A DNA stretch of 51,694 bases, taken from NCBI GenBank assembly GCA_038246545.1, contig JBBRVW010000034.1:1-51694 (forward strand), given 5' to 3'. Below the pieces are notes generated by a model. It had not been told where the DNA came from. It searched no databases and worked only from the letters and a program-made list of their open reading frames with translations. The translations under genes were made by a program, and so were the position numbers. Below are positions 38,989 through 46,724 of this stretch, piece after piece (within the stretch, counting starts at the first letter, position 1; the number at the start of each line of letters is the position of its first letter). Source of the stretch: JBBRVW01 sp038246545. GTDB taxonomy: Bacteria; Actinomycetota; Actinomycetes; JACCUZ01.

Positions 38989-39584
38989 CGGAGGGGGCCA
39001 TCCTGGAACACGTGGCCAGCCTCCCGGTCGAGGGGATCGGCGCGGTCGCACCTGCGGGAGCAACCCCCCCGCCCGCCGTCGTCGACTCGAGCCCGGCCGC
39101 CGAGGTCGCCGACCTGTTCGAGGCGAGCTACGCCCGGCTGGTGCACCTGGCGAGGCACTTGCTCGACGACCCGTCGGCGGCGGAGGACGTGGTGATGGAC
39201 GCCTTCGCGTCGTTGGCGGCGCACTGGCGCCGACTGAACGACAGAACGGCCGCGCACGGCTACCTGCGCGCCTGCGTGGTCAACGGTGCACGGACCCGCA
39301 CCCGGCGACGGATCGTCGCCCGGCGGCACCTCGGGGTCGGAGCACTATCCGCGACGGACGTGGCTGCTGACGACGCGGTGCTGGCCCGGCTGGACCAGGT
39401 GGCACTGGCGTCCGCGGTGCGCGGGTTGCCGGAGCGGCAGCGGCACGTGCTGGTGCTGCGCTACTACGAGGAGCTCAACGTCGCAGAGACGGCCGACCTG
39501 CTCGGCTGCAGCACGGCGACGGTGAAGACGCACACGGCGCGGGCGCTTCGGACGCTCGCCGCCCGCCTTGGAGGAGAGCGGTGA
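38985..39584 (+). CDS. ECF/SigE-family sigma factor
   Basis: 199-aa sigma-70 family protein of the SigE-like ECF type found in actinobacteria. Region 2 is weak (FEASYARLVHLARHLLDDPSAAEDVVMDAFASLAAHWRRL), region 4 strong (ALASAVRGLPERQRHVLVLRYYEELNVAETADLLGCSTATVKTHTARALRTL). GTG at 38985 overlaps the secreted protein's stop. The following gene, which overlaps by 4 bases, is a membrane protein of the usual anti-sigma kind but is frameshifted. Confidence 0.88.
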   Translation: MTEGAILEHVASLPVEGIGAVAPAGATPPPAVVDSSPAAEVADLFEASYARLVHLARHLLDDPSAAEDVVMDAFASLAAHWRRLNDRTAAHGYLRACVVNGARTRTRRRIVARRHLGVGALSATDVAADDAVLARLDQVALASAVRGLPERQRHVLVLRYYEELNVAETADLLGCSTATVKTHTARALRTLAARLGGER

Positions 39585-40217
39585 CCGACGAGCTGGGCTC
39601 GGTGCTGGCTGCCGCCATCGGTCCGGCGCTGCGGCGCCTGGACGCGCAGCAGCCCGTGGACATCGCCCCAGGCCGCCGTCGGCTGGGGGACCTCCCCGTC
39701 ACGGCGAGGTCCAGGCGACCCCACCTGCTGGTCGCGCTCGCCACCGTGGCCGCTCTCGTCCTCGTCCTGCTCGTCGTCACGCTGCCCCGTGGGCGCGCCG
39801 TGGAGCCGGTCCCGGCGCTGCGGTCCGGCCTGCCTACCGGCCTGCTCGTCGGACACGTGCTGCACCGCCACGAGGACGTCCGCCCGTACCGCGCGCTGGT
39901 TGCGCTCCGGATCCGGCCGGACGGGGGCGGCGCCCTGGTCTTCCCGCTGGGTGACCGGTCGGAGAGCTTCGACGTGCAGTACGTCGGGACCGGCCCGGGG
40001 ACGGTCGAGGTCAGGTCCGACAGCCCCCTACTGCGTCGACCGCCCCGAGCTGGTCCTGACCTTCACCGTACGAGCGGACCGCGGTGCCGGCTCGGTGCGG
40101 CTGGACCGGGTGCGGGCGGGCGACTGCCCGTTCTCGCCCCAGGACGCCGCCGAGCTGACCGGCGTCGTGCTCAGCCGGCAGGAGGACCCGGCGGTGCCTG
40201 CCGCGCCACGTCGATGA
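39581..40217 (+). pseudogene. frameshifted anti-sigma-like membrane protein
   Basis: Reading begins GTG 39581 and gives a cytoplasmic part, one membrane span (LLVALATVAALVLVLLVVTLP, about residues 50-70) and an extracytoplasmic domain. Near 40024-40028 there is a run of five C. Reading with four C restores a smooth protein: SPYCVDRPELVLTFTVRADR, then GAGSVRLDRVRAGDCPFSPQ and a stop at 40215-40217, total about 211 aa with two Cys that look paired. As written, the frame runs on into the opposite-strand gene. One extra base, a genuine frameshift or a sequencing error, explains it. It probably regulates the upstream sigma factor. Confidence 0.7.
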
Positions 40218-41064
40218 TGCGGCTCTCGTTGGCATCGCCCAGGCCGGCCTCGACGAGCCGGTCGAGCCCGGCCAGTGCCGTGCGCCCGAAGGGGGCGCCG
40301 ACGCCGAGCCGGTCGGCCAGCGCGACCGCGTAGGCGGCGTCCTTGCGGCGCAGCCGGCCGGAGAACACCACGTCGTCGTGCGCGCCGTCGGCCATCCGGC
40401 GGCTGTTGCGGATCACCTGCGGGCTGGCGGCCTGCCCGGAGGCCAGCGCACCGGCCACCTGGTCGAGATCCAGGCCGGCCCGCTCCGCGAGCGCCATCGC
40501 CTCCGCGGCGGAGGCGATCTGCACCGCACCGACGAGGTTCACGATCAGCTTGTACGCCGTGCCCGTGCCGACCGGCCCGAAGTGCAGACGCTCGGTCGAC
40601 AGGTGGGTGAGCAGCGGCTCGGCCGCGGCGAGGTCGGCGGGCTCCGCACCGACGAGCAGCGTCAGCGCGCCCGCCGCGGCGGCGTCCGGCAGGCCGGTCA
40701 CCGGCGCGTCGACGTAGCGCAGCCCTCGGTCCCGGCACACCGCAGCCAGCTCGAGCACCCAGTCGCGGGACAGCGTCGAGCACTCCACCGCCAGAGCTCG
40801 CGCCGCGGGACTGCCCGCCAGCACGCCGTCCGGTGCGGTCCAGACGTGGCGGGACGCGTCGTCGTCGCTCAGCATCACCACGACCGCCTCGGCATCGCGC
40901 GTCGCCACGGCGGGGGAGTCGGCCCAGGTCGCGCCCCGGTCCAGGAGCCCGGCGGCCTTGGCCCGGGTGCGGTTGTGCACGACGACGTCGTGCCCGGCGT
41001 CGACCAGACGGCCCGCCATGCCTTGCCCCATCCGGCCCAGACCCACGAACGCCACCCGCGCCAT
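40171..41064 (-). CDS. NAD(P)-dependent beta-hydroxyacid dehydrogenase
   Basis: 297-aa enzyme of the 3-hydroxyisobutyrate/6-phosphogluconate dehydrogenase superfamily. N-terminal VAFVGLGRMGQGMAGRLVDAGHDVVVHNRT binds NAD(P); the DAPVTGLPDAAAAGALTLLVGA substrate loop and catalytic GPVGTGTAYKLIVNLV (Lys in the K-x3-N motif) are present. Substrate not fixed: 3-hydroxyisobutyrate, tartronate semialdehyde or imine are possible. Its C-terminus overlaps the end of the convergent anti-sigma-like gene by 47 bases. ATG at 41064 is 3 bases from the preceding stop, making it last in a four-gene operon. Confidence 0.88.
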   Translation of the reverse strand: MARVAFVGLGRMGQGMAGRLVDAGHDVVVHNRTRAKAAGLLDRGATWADSPAVATRDAEAVVVMLSDDDASRHVWTAPDGVLAGSPAARALAVECSTLSRDWVLELAAVCRDRGLRYVDAPVTGLPDAAAAGALTLLVGAEPADLAAAEPLLTHLSTERLHFGPVGTGTAYKLIVNLVGAVQIASAAEAMALAERAGLDLDQVAGALASGQAASPQVIRNSRRMADGAHDDVVFSGRLRRKDAAYAVALADRLGVGAPFGRTALAGLDRLVEAGLGDANESRIIDVARQAPPGPPAG

Positions 41065-41067
41065 CGG

Positions 41068-42657
41068 TCAGCCGGTGGGGGTGGTCGGGGCGTAGACGCG
41101 CAGCTGGAACTGCGTGACCACGGGCTTCCAGCCGTCGGACACCTTCGGGTGCTTGCGCGAGAGCCCCGGTGTCCAGATCAGGTAGGTACCGGGGTCGCCC
41201 GGCGACTCCGGCGGCGCACCGAGGGCGTGCCCGACCTTCTCGATGTCGGTGCGCACGACGAGGTCGCCGCCCACCGGGTCACGGCTGTAGATGCCCAGCA
41301 CCAGGGCGTCGCGGTCGTCGGTGATGACGGTGTCGATGCGGCGGTCGTGCTCGCGCAGGTAGGCGCGCACGGCGTTCCACCCCTGGTCCCGCGGGTTGCG
41401 GTGGATCGGCCGCAGCAGCGGGACCACCGCGACAGCAACGCCCAGCACGGCGACGACAGCGGTGACGGCGACGCCGGCCTGCCGCCGGTCGGCCGGCAGG
41501 CGCGCGCGCAGCAGCCCGAGCAGCCACGCCACGAAGCCGGCGGACCCGAGCACCAGGGCAGGCAGCACCGGGACCCAGTACCGCATCAGGGACGCGTTGA
41601 TCCGGATGAAGCCCGGGTCGAGCAGTCCCGACACGAGGGTCAGCGGCAGCCAGATGACGACGAACCAGGCCAGCAGCAGCACGTGCGCTCGCCGGCGTAC
41701 GACGAGGGCGCCGAGCACCATGAGGACGAACGAGGTCATGACCACCACGGTCTGCGGGTAGACCTCGACGATGCGGGGGAACCGCAGCAGCGCGTCGACG
41801 CGGGTGATCGGTGTCAGCGGGGCGCTGCCGTGGTCGCCGTCGACCTTGAGCCGGGCGAGCGGGTCGCCGTGCGCCCACTGCGCCAGGACCATCTCGAGGA
41901 CCAGGCAGCCGAGCATGGGCACGGCGAGCTGGACCCAGCGGCGCCAGGGCAGCCGCCAGGCGATCAGCACACCGAGGACCAGCGGGTAGAAGAACACCGA
42001 CAGCTCACGGACGAGGTAGGCCCAGCCGAAGCAGAAGCCCGCGAGCAGGAACCACCAGGTGGCGGCGCCGTCGCCCGGACGTCCCTGGGAGTCCTCGCCC
42101 GTAGCTGTTCTGCTACGCCGGTGAGCCGCTCCGACGAGCAGCGCGAAGCCGGTGGTGACGAACGCGGTCGACGGGATGTCCGGCAACAGCTGCCAGCTGG
42201 TCATCCGCTCGGTGCCGGCCTTGATGACGGTGTCCACGAGGACGGGGTGAAAGATCAGCAGCGCCGTTGCCGCCGCTGCGGTCCAGCGGTCGAAGAGCAC
42301 GACGCCCAGGGCGAACACGGCGACGACGAGCAGGATCGCGGTGAGGAACGGCCAGGCGTAGTACGCGACCTGCCCGTAGCCGAACATCTCGAGGAACGCT
42401 CGGACCGGCAGCAGGTTGCCGATCCGGAGCGCGTGGTGGTCCAACGGCACGTGCGGGAAGTCGCGGGCGTCGTTGAGCACGAAGATGCCGTCGTTCCACC
42501 GCGGGGCGGGGCGGACCTGGAAGGTCACCGCGAGGTGCAGGAGGACCAGCAGCAGCCCCATCACCCAGGTGGGCAGGCCGGGCAGGAAGGTGCGCCGCGC
42601 CGGGGCGGGGTCGTCACGTCGGGCCGGCGTCTCGGAGCCGGCCGTCGTCGTGCTCAC
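41068..42657 (-). CDS. multi-span membrane glycosyltransferase-like protein (GT39/GT-C type)
   Basis: 529-aa membrane protein with about 11-12 spans, GT-C style. An early acidic motif in the first outer loop (RWNDGIFVLNDARDFPHVPLDHHALRIGNLLPVRAF) is reminiscent of the Asp pair of polyprenyl-phosphate-dependent GT-C enzymes. The C-terminal roughly 100 residues form an outer globular domain (QGWNAVRAYLREHDRRIDTVITDDRDALVLGIYSRD). It probably transfers a sugar from a polyprenyl-phosphate donor outside the cell, where the DPM1-like enzyme at 49407 could make that donor. GTG at 42657 follows the CoA-transferase stop by 10 bases. Confidence 0.7.
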   Translation of the reverse strand: MSTTTAGSETPARRDDPAPARRTFLPGLPTWVMGLLLVLLHLAVTFQVRPAPRWNDGIFVLNDARDFPHVPLDHHALRIGNLLPVRAFLEMFGYGQVAYYAWPFLTAILLVVAVFALGVVLFDRWTAAAATALLIFHPVLVDTVIKAGTERMTSWQLLPDIPSTAFVTTGFALLVGAAHRRSRTATGEDSQGRPGDGAATWWFLLAGFCFGWAYLVRELSVFFYPLVLGVLIAWRLPWRRWVQLAVPMLGCLVLEMVLAQWAHGDPLARLKVDGDHGSAPLTPITRVDALLRFPRIVEVYPQTVVVMTSFVLMVLGALVVRRRAHVLLLAWFVVIWLPLTLVSGLLDPGFIRINASLMRYWVPVLPALVLGSAGFVAWLLGLLRARLPADRRQAGVAVTAVVAVLGVAVAVVPLLRPIHRNPRDQGWNAVRAYLREHDRRIDTVITDDRDALVLGIYSRDPVGGDLVVRTDIEKVGHALGAPPESPGDPGTYLIWTPGLSRKHPKVSDGWKPVVTQFQLRVYAPTTPTG

Positions 42658-42667
42658 GAGCGCCAGG

Positions 42668-43324
42668 TCACTGCTGCATCGTGACCGGCTCGGCCGGGAC
42701 GGCGAGAGGTGCCCCGGTGGCGGCCCGCACCTCGTCGACCGTGACTCCGGGCGCCAGCTCGCGCAGCACGAGGCCGTCGGCGGTGACGTCGACGACGGCG
42801 AGATCGGTGATGATCCGGTCGACGACGCCGCGGCCGGTGTAGGGCAGCGAGCACTCGTCGACGATCTTGTGGGTGCCGTCCTTGGCGACGTGCTCCATGA
42901 CGACGACGACCCGCTTCGCGCCGTGGACGAGGTCCATCGCGCCGCCCATGCCCTTGACCATCTTGCCGGGGATCATCCAGTTGGCCAGGTCGCCGCCGGC
43001 CGACACCTGCATCGCGCCGAGGATCGCGGCGTCGATGTGCCCGCCGCGGATCATGGCGAACGACGTCGCCGAGTCGAAGAACGAGGCGCCGGGCAGGAGC
43101 GTCACGGTCTCCTTGCCGGCGTTGATGAGGTCGGCGTCCTCCTCGCCCTCGTACGGGTAGGGCCCGACGCCGAGGATGCCGTTCTCGCTCTGCAGCGTCA
43201 CGTGCACGCCCTCGGGCAGGTAGTTGGGCACGAGGGTCGGCAGCCCGATGCCGAGGTTGACGTACTGGCCGTCCTCGAGCTCCAGGGCGGCACGGGCCGC
43301 CAGCTGCTCACGGGTCAGCGCCAT
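42668..43324 (-). CDS. 3-oxoacid CoA-transferase subunit B
   Basis: 218-aa beta subunit of a two-subunit succinyl-CoA:3-ketoacid (or acetoacetate) CoA-transferase. It has VNLGIGLPTLVPNYLPEGVHVTLQSENGILGVGPYP with the catalytic Glu in S-E-N-G, and GGHIDAAILGAMQVSAGGDLANWMIPGKMVKGMGGAMDLVHGAKRVVVVMEH. Works with the alpha subunit directly upstream. ATG at 43324 is three bases from that gene's stop. Confidence 0.93.
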   Translation of the reverse strand: MALTREQLAARAALELEDGQYVNLGIGLPTLVPNYLPEGVHVTLQSENGILGVGPYPYEGEEDADLINAGKETVTLLPGASFFDSATSFAMIRGGHIDAAILGAMQVSAGGDLANWMIPGKMVKGMGGAMDLVHGAKRVVVVMEHVAKDGTHKIVDECSLPYTGRGVVDRIITDLAVVDVTADGLVLRELAPGVTVDEVRAATGAPLAVPAEPVTMQQ

Positions 43325-43326
43325 GG

Positions 43327-44151
43327 TCAGCCCTCCTGCTCGGTGCGGGGCCGGGTGGTGCGGCGTTCGATCCGCTTCTCGACGTCGGCGCCGACATCGA
43401 CCACGCGCTGCACGTAGACCCCGGGCACGTGCACGTCCTCGGGGCGGATCTCGCCGACGTCGACGAGGTTCTCGACCTGGGCGATGGTGACCCGGCCGGC
43501 GGTGGCGCAGAGCGGGTTGAAGTTGCGCGCGCTCTCGCGGAAGACGAGGTTCCCGGACCGGTCGCCCTTCCACGCGTGCACCAGGGCGAAGTCGGTGACG
43601 ATCGACTGCTCGAGCACGTAGGTCTTCGGCTCGCCGCCGAGTGCGAACTCACGGGTCTCCTTGGCGGGGGAGGCGAGGGTGACCGAGCCGTCCGGGGCGT
43701 AGCGCCAGGGGAGGCCACCCTCGGCGACCTGGGTGCCGACACCGGTGACGGTGTAGAAGGCCGGGATCCCGGCGCCGCCGGCCCGCAGCCGCTCGGCCAG
43801 CGTGCCCTGCGGGGTCAGCTCGACTTCGAGCTCGCCGGACAGGAACTGCCGCGCGAACTCCTTGTTCTCACCGACGTACGACGCGACGACGCGCGAGATG
43901 CGGTGGTCGGCGAGCAGCACGCCCAGCCCCCACCCGTCGACGCCGCAGTTGTTCGACACCACCTGCAGGTCGTCGACGCCGGTGTCGTGCAGGGCCGCGA
44001 TCAGGACGTTGGGGATGCCGCAGAGGCCGAAGCCGCCGACTGCCAGCGAGCTGCCGGGGCCGATGTCGGCGACTGCGTCGGCGGCCGAGGCGACCGACTT
44101 GTCGGCGGGACGGAGGGCTGCCGCGGCAGCCTGGGAACTGTCGTTGGGCAC
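43327..44151 (-). CDS. 3-oxoacid CoA-transferase subunit A
   Basis: 274-aa alpha subunit. SSLAVGGFGLCGIPNVLIAALHDTGVDDLQVVSNNCG is the CoA-binding start, GGAGIPAFYTVTGVGT the oxyanion loop and FALVHAWKGDRSGNLVFRESARNFNPLCATAGRVTIAQVENLVDVG the closing block, all typical. With subunit B it transfers CoA between succinate and acetoacetate or similar acids. GTG at 44151 is preceded by TAGAGT at 44158-44163 on the minus strand. First gene of a leftward operon. Confidence 0.93.
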   Translation of the reverse strand: MPNDSSQAAAAALRPADKSVASAADAVADIGPGSSLAVGGFGLCGIPNVLIAALHDTGVDDLQVVSNNCGVDGWGLGVLLADHRISRVVASYVGENKEFARQFLSGELEVELTPQGTLAERLRAGGAGIPAFYTVTGVGTQVAEGGLPWRYAPDGSVTLASPAKETREFALGGEPKTYVLEQSIVTDFALVHAWKGDRSGNLVFRESARNFNPLCATAGRVTIAQVENLVDVGEIRPEDVHVPGVYVQRVVDVGADVEKRIERRTTRPRTEQEG

Positions 44152-44157
44152 CCGGCG

Positions 44158-44163
44158 ACTCTA
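44158..44163 (-). promoter_or_regulatory. -10 element of leaderless CoA-transferase promoter
   Basis: TAGAGT on the minus strand, 6 nt before GTG 44151. Confidence 0.5.
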
Positions 44164-44175
44164 GCCAACCGTGAG

Positions 44176-45639
44176 TCAGGAGCAGATGTTCTGGGCGGCG
44201 GACCGGGTCGCCAGGGTCTCGGTCGGCTCGGGCGAGCTGGTGGAGCCGCTCACCTCGACCGGGACGACCGTGGGGGAGTCGGTGCCGACCACCACGGTCA
44301 GGGTGCTGCCGAGGCTGATGTCCTCCTGCACCACCGAGCCGGGGATCGCGGCACCCAGCGTGCGGCCGGACTCGTCGTACGCTGGGTCGTGCAGCACGGT
44401 CGTCGCGGAGTAGAGCCGGTCGGCGTTGCCGACGCCGACGACGTTGAAGCCGTCGGCGGTGAGCTGCTCGGCCAGGTCGGCGGCCGCGCCCGCGGTGCCC
44501 GAGCCGTTGAGCACGGTGACGCTCACCTTCTCGGGGGCGGTCACCAGCGGCGGCCCGCTGGGGGTCGCGGTCGAGGCGCGCGGCGTCGAGGTCGGCTTCG
44601 GCTCCTTGCCGGGCAGCGGCTGGTCGAAGCGCAGCGCGCGCCACACGGTGGCGGCGGACTTCTTCAGCTCGACGCGGTTCGGGTTCTCGCTCCACGGCTG
44701 GTTGGGCGCCGTGAGGAAGGTGACGTCCTTGGTCGGCAGGCCGCGCACGTCCTGGGCGAGCCCGGCCATGTCCTTGAGGCTGCCGTAGTCGGTGGTGAGC
44801 GAGCTGGTCGCGGCGCCGAGGAAGCTGAGCAGCCGGTCGGGCCGCAGCAGCAGGCCCTTGTTCTTGACCTTCGACACCATCGAGCCGATGAAGGCCTGCT
44901 GCCGGTCGATGCGCGACAGGTCCGAGCCGTCGCCGAGGCCGTGCCGGGTGCGCACGTAGGCGAGCGCCTGCTGGCCCCGGACGGTGTGGGTGCCGGCCGA
45001 GAGGTTGAGGTGCGACTGCGGGTCGTTCACCGCGTAGGGCAGGCACACGCGGACGCCGCCGAGCGCGTCGACCATGTCCTTGAAGCCGCCGAAGTCGACG
45101 ACGACGTAGTTGTCGATGCGGATCTTCGTGAGCTTCTCTACCGTCTTGATCGTGCAGGCCGGGCCGCCCTCCGAGAAGGCCTCGTTGAACATCTGCAGCG
45201 TCTGGGCCGGCACGACGGAGCCGTCGTCGAGGGTGCACGCCGGGATGGGCACCATCGTGTCGCGCGGGATGCTCACCGCAGTGGCGGACTTCCGGTCGGC
45301 GGCCAGGTGCATGACGATCGCCGTGTCCGAGCGCTGACCCTCGACGTTGAGGGCGTTCTTGCCCTTCCGCTTGTCCGAGCCCATGACGAGGATGTTCATC
45401 GCCTTGGGGTCCTCGGCAACCTTCGGCGGCCGGTCCTTCTCCGACCCCAGCAGGTTGTCGACCCGGACGCGGTTGATGTTGCCGTTGAGGCGCTGGTAGG
45501 CGACGAACGCCGTCGCCGTGCCACCGACGAGCAGCACGGCCAGGACCGTCGCCAGGACCGTGAGCACCCGGCGCCAGGCAGCCCGGCGCGCGGCGTGGCG
45601 GGCCCGCGGGGCGTGGCGGCGGCTGGCGGTCTTCTGCAC
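44176..45639 (-). CDS. LytR-CpsA-Psr family protein with LytR_C domain
   Basis: 487-aa LCP ligase. Basic cytoplasmic tail, one membrane span (VLTVLATVLAVLLVGGTATAFVAY), LCP domain (MNILVMGSDKRKGKN, GQRSDTAIVMHLA, VSIPRDTMVPIPAC, QALAYVRTRHGLGDGSDLSRIDRQQAF) and a C-terminal LytR_C domain (VSVTVLNGSGTAGAAADLAEQLTADGFNVVG). GTG at 45639 is chosen because AAGGA lies 5 nt upstream; a longer Arg-rich extension is possible. The third LCP gene of the window, and the only one in its usual place beside a TIGR03089 gene. Confidence 0.92.
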   Translation of the reverse strand: MQKTASRRHAPRARHAARRAAWRRVLTVLATVLAVLLVGGTATAFVAYQRLNGNINRVRVDNLLGSEKDRPPKVAEDPKAMNILVMGSDKRKGKNALNVEGQRSDTAIVMHLAADRKSATAVSIPRDTMVPIPACTLDDGSVVPAQTLQMFNEAFSEGGPACTIKTVEKLTKIRIDNYVVVDFGGFKDMVDALGGVRVCLPYAVNDPQSHLNLSAGTHTVRGQQALAYVRTRHGLGDGSDLSRIDRQQAFIGSMVSKVKNKGLLLRPDRLLSFLGAATSSLTTDYGSLKDMAGLAQDVRGLPTKDVTFLTAPNQPWSENPNRVELKKSAATVWRALRFDQPLPGKEPKPTSTPRASTATPSGPPLVTAPEKVSVTVLNGSGTAGAAADLAEQLTADGFNVVGVGNADRLYSATTVLHDPAYDESGRTLGAAIPGSVVQEDISLGSTLTVVVGTDSPTVVPVEVSGSTSSPEPTETLATRSAAQNICS

Positions 45640-45734
45640 CAGGGTCCTTCGGCGTCGGGTCGCGGGCCGGCGCGGGAGTGCGGGCCCGGACCGCCACGGA
45701 GGCGGCCGTGCGACGAGGGGGTCGACGGGCCAGT

Positions 45735-46529
45735 CTAGGCGAGATTCCTGGGAGCCCTCCCAGGAACAGGGTGCCACCGGGGCAGAACGGGCGTGTCCGG
45801 GCCCACCACCCCGACGAGCCCCTCCTGGTCGGCGCGGCCGGTGAGGTGGTCGAGGTCGAGGTGGTGGCAGAGCACCGCCGTGACGCGGGTGGCCAGCGGG
45901 ACCAGCAGGCCGGCGAGCACCGCGGCAAGGGTCGTGAGCGGCTCGGCCACGAGCAGTCCCCGGCCGGCGACCGGGGCCTGGCCGACCGCCAGCCCGGCCA
46001 GCTCGGACCCGGTGAGCGTCCCGTCGGCGACGGTCGTGAGTGCCGCACCGGCGGGGTCGACCTGCCAGGAGGGCGTGAACCGGTCGCCGTGGCCGGCCAC
46101 CTCCCGGTCGTAGTCGAGCGTCGTCCCGGCCGGCGGCAGGGCGCCCCGGCGGGGCAGCGCGAGCGGCCCCAGCCCGAGGGCGACGACCTCGCCGGGGCCG
46201 TCCGGGGCGTCGGCCGGCGAGTCGTAGGCGCGGACGTGCACGTCCACCGGCCGGCCGGCCGGGACGACGTGCAGGCCGAGCGCCCAGGCCGACTGGAGCC
46301 AGACCGCGGCCTGCCAGTGGCACGGCAGGTCGAGCGCGACGGTCCCGCCGGCCTCGACCCCGAGGTCGTCACGCAGCAGGTTCGCGGTCTTGGCCACCCA
46401 GGTGGCGAACGTCGTGACGGAGAGCTCCGCGCGCTCGCCGGACTGGTCGTCGTAGAACGTCAGCAGCGGGCGGGCCGGGTCGCGGCGCAGCGCGGCGTCG
46501 AGCAGGCCGGGGAGTCCGGGGGTGGGCAC
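45735..46529 (-). CDS. TIGR03089 family protein
   Basis: 264-aa protein of an actinobacterial family that looks like an AMP-ligase-like domain cut short (RDPARPLLTFYDDQSGERAELSVTTFATWVAKTANLLRDDLGVEAGGTVALDLPCHWQAAVWLQSAW). The P-loop and adenylation motifs of the full ligase are absent, so it is not an active acyl-CoA synthetase. GTG at 46529 is preceded by TAGCCT 6 nt away on the minus strand. Its usual neighbour is an LCP gene, as here; function unknown. Confidence 0.85.
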   Translation of the reverse strand: MPTPGLPGLLDAALRRDPARPLLTFYDDQSGERAELSVTTFATWVAKTANLLRDDLGVEAGGTVALDLPCHWQAAVWLQSAWALGLHVVPAGRPVDVHVRAYDSPADAPDGPGEVVALGLGPLALPRRGALPPAGTTLDYDREVAGHGDRFTPSWQVDPAGAALTTVADGTLTGSELAGLAVGQAPVAGRGLLVAEPLTTLAAVLAGLLVPLATRVTAVLCHHLDLDHLTGRADQEGLVGVVGPDTPVLPRWHPVPGRAPRNLA

Positions 46530-46535
46530 CCGGTC

Positions 46536-46541
46536 AGGCTA
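46536..46541 (-). promoter_or_regulatory. -10 element of leaderless TIGR03089 promoter
   Basis: TAGCCT on the minus strand, 6 nt before GTG 46529. Confidence 0.5.
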
Positions 46542-46724
46542 GGTGGCGGCGTGTCGCGGCGGGCGCCGCCGGCGGTGGTCACGGCCGGGCAAAATGTCGC
46601 GCTCGCACCACGCCGAGATCGTCAAGAGTCGCGGCGCGGGAGCCGATCCCAGGGACACTGGCTGCTGACACTATTCGTCACACCCGTCACTCCAGCACCA
46701 GAACCACCAACCCTGAGGTCCTGC

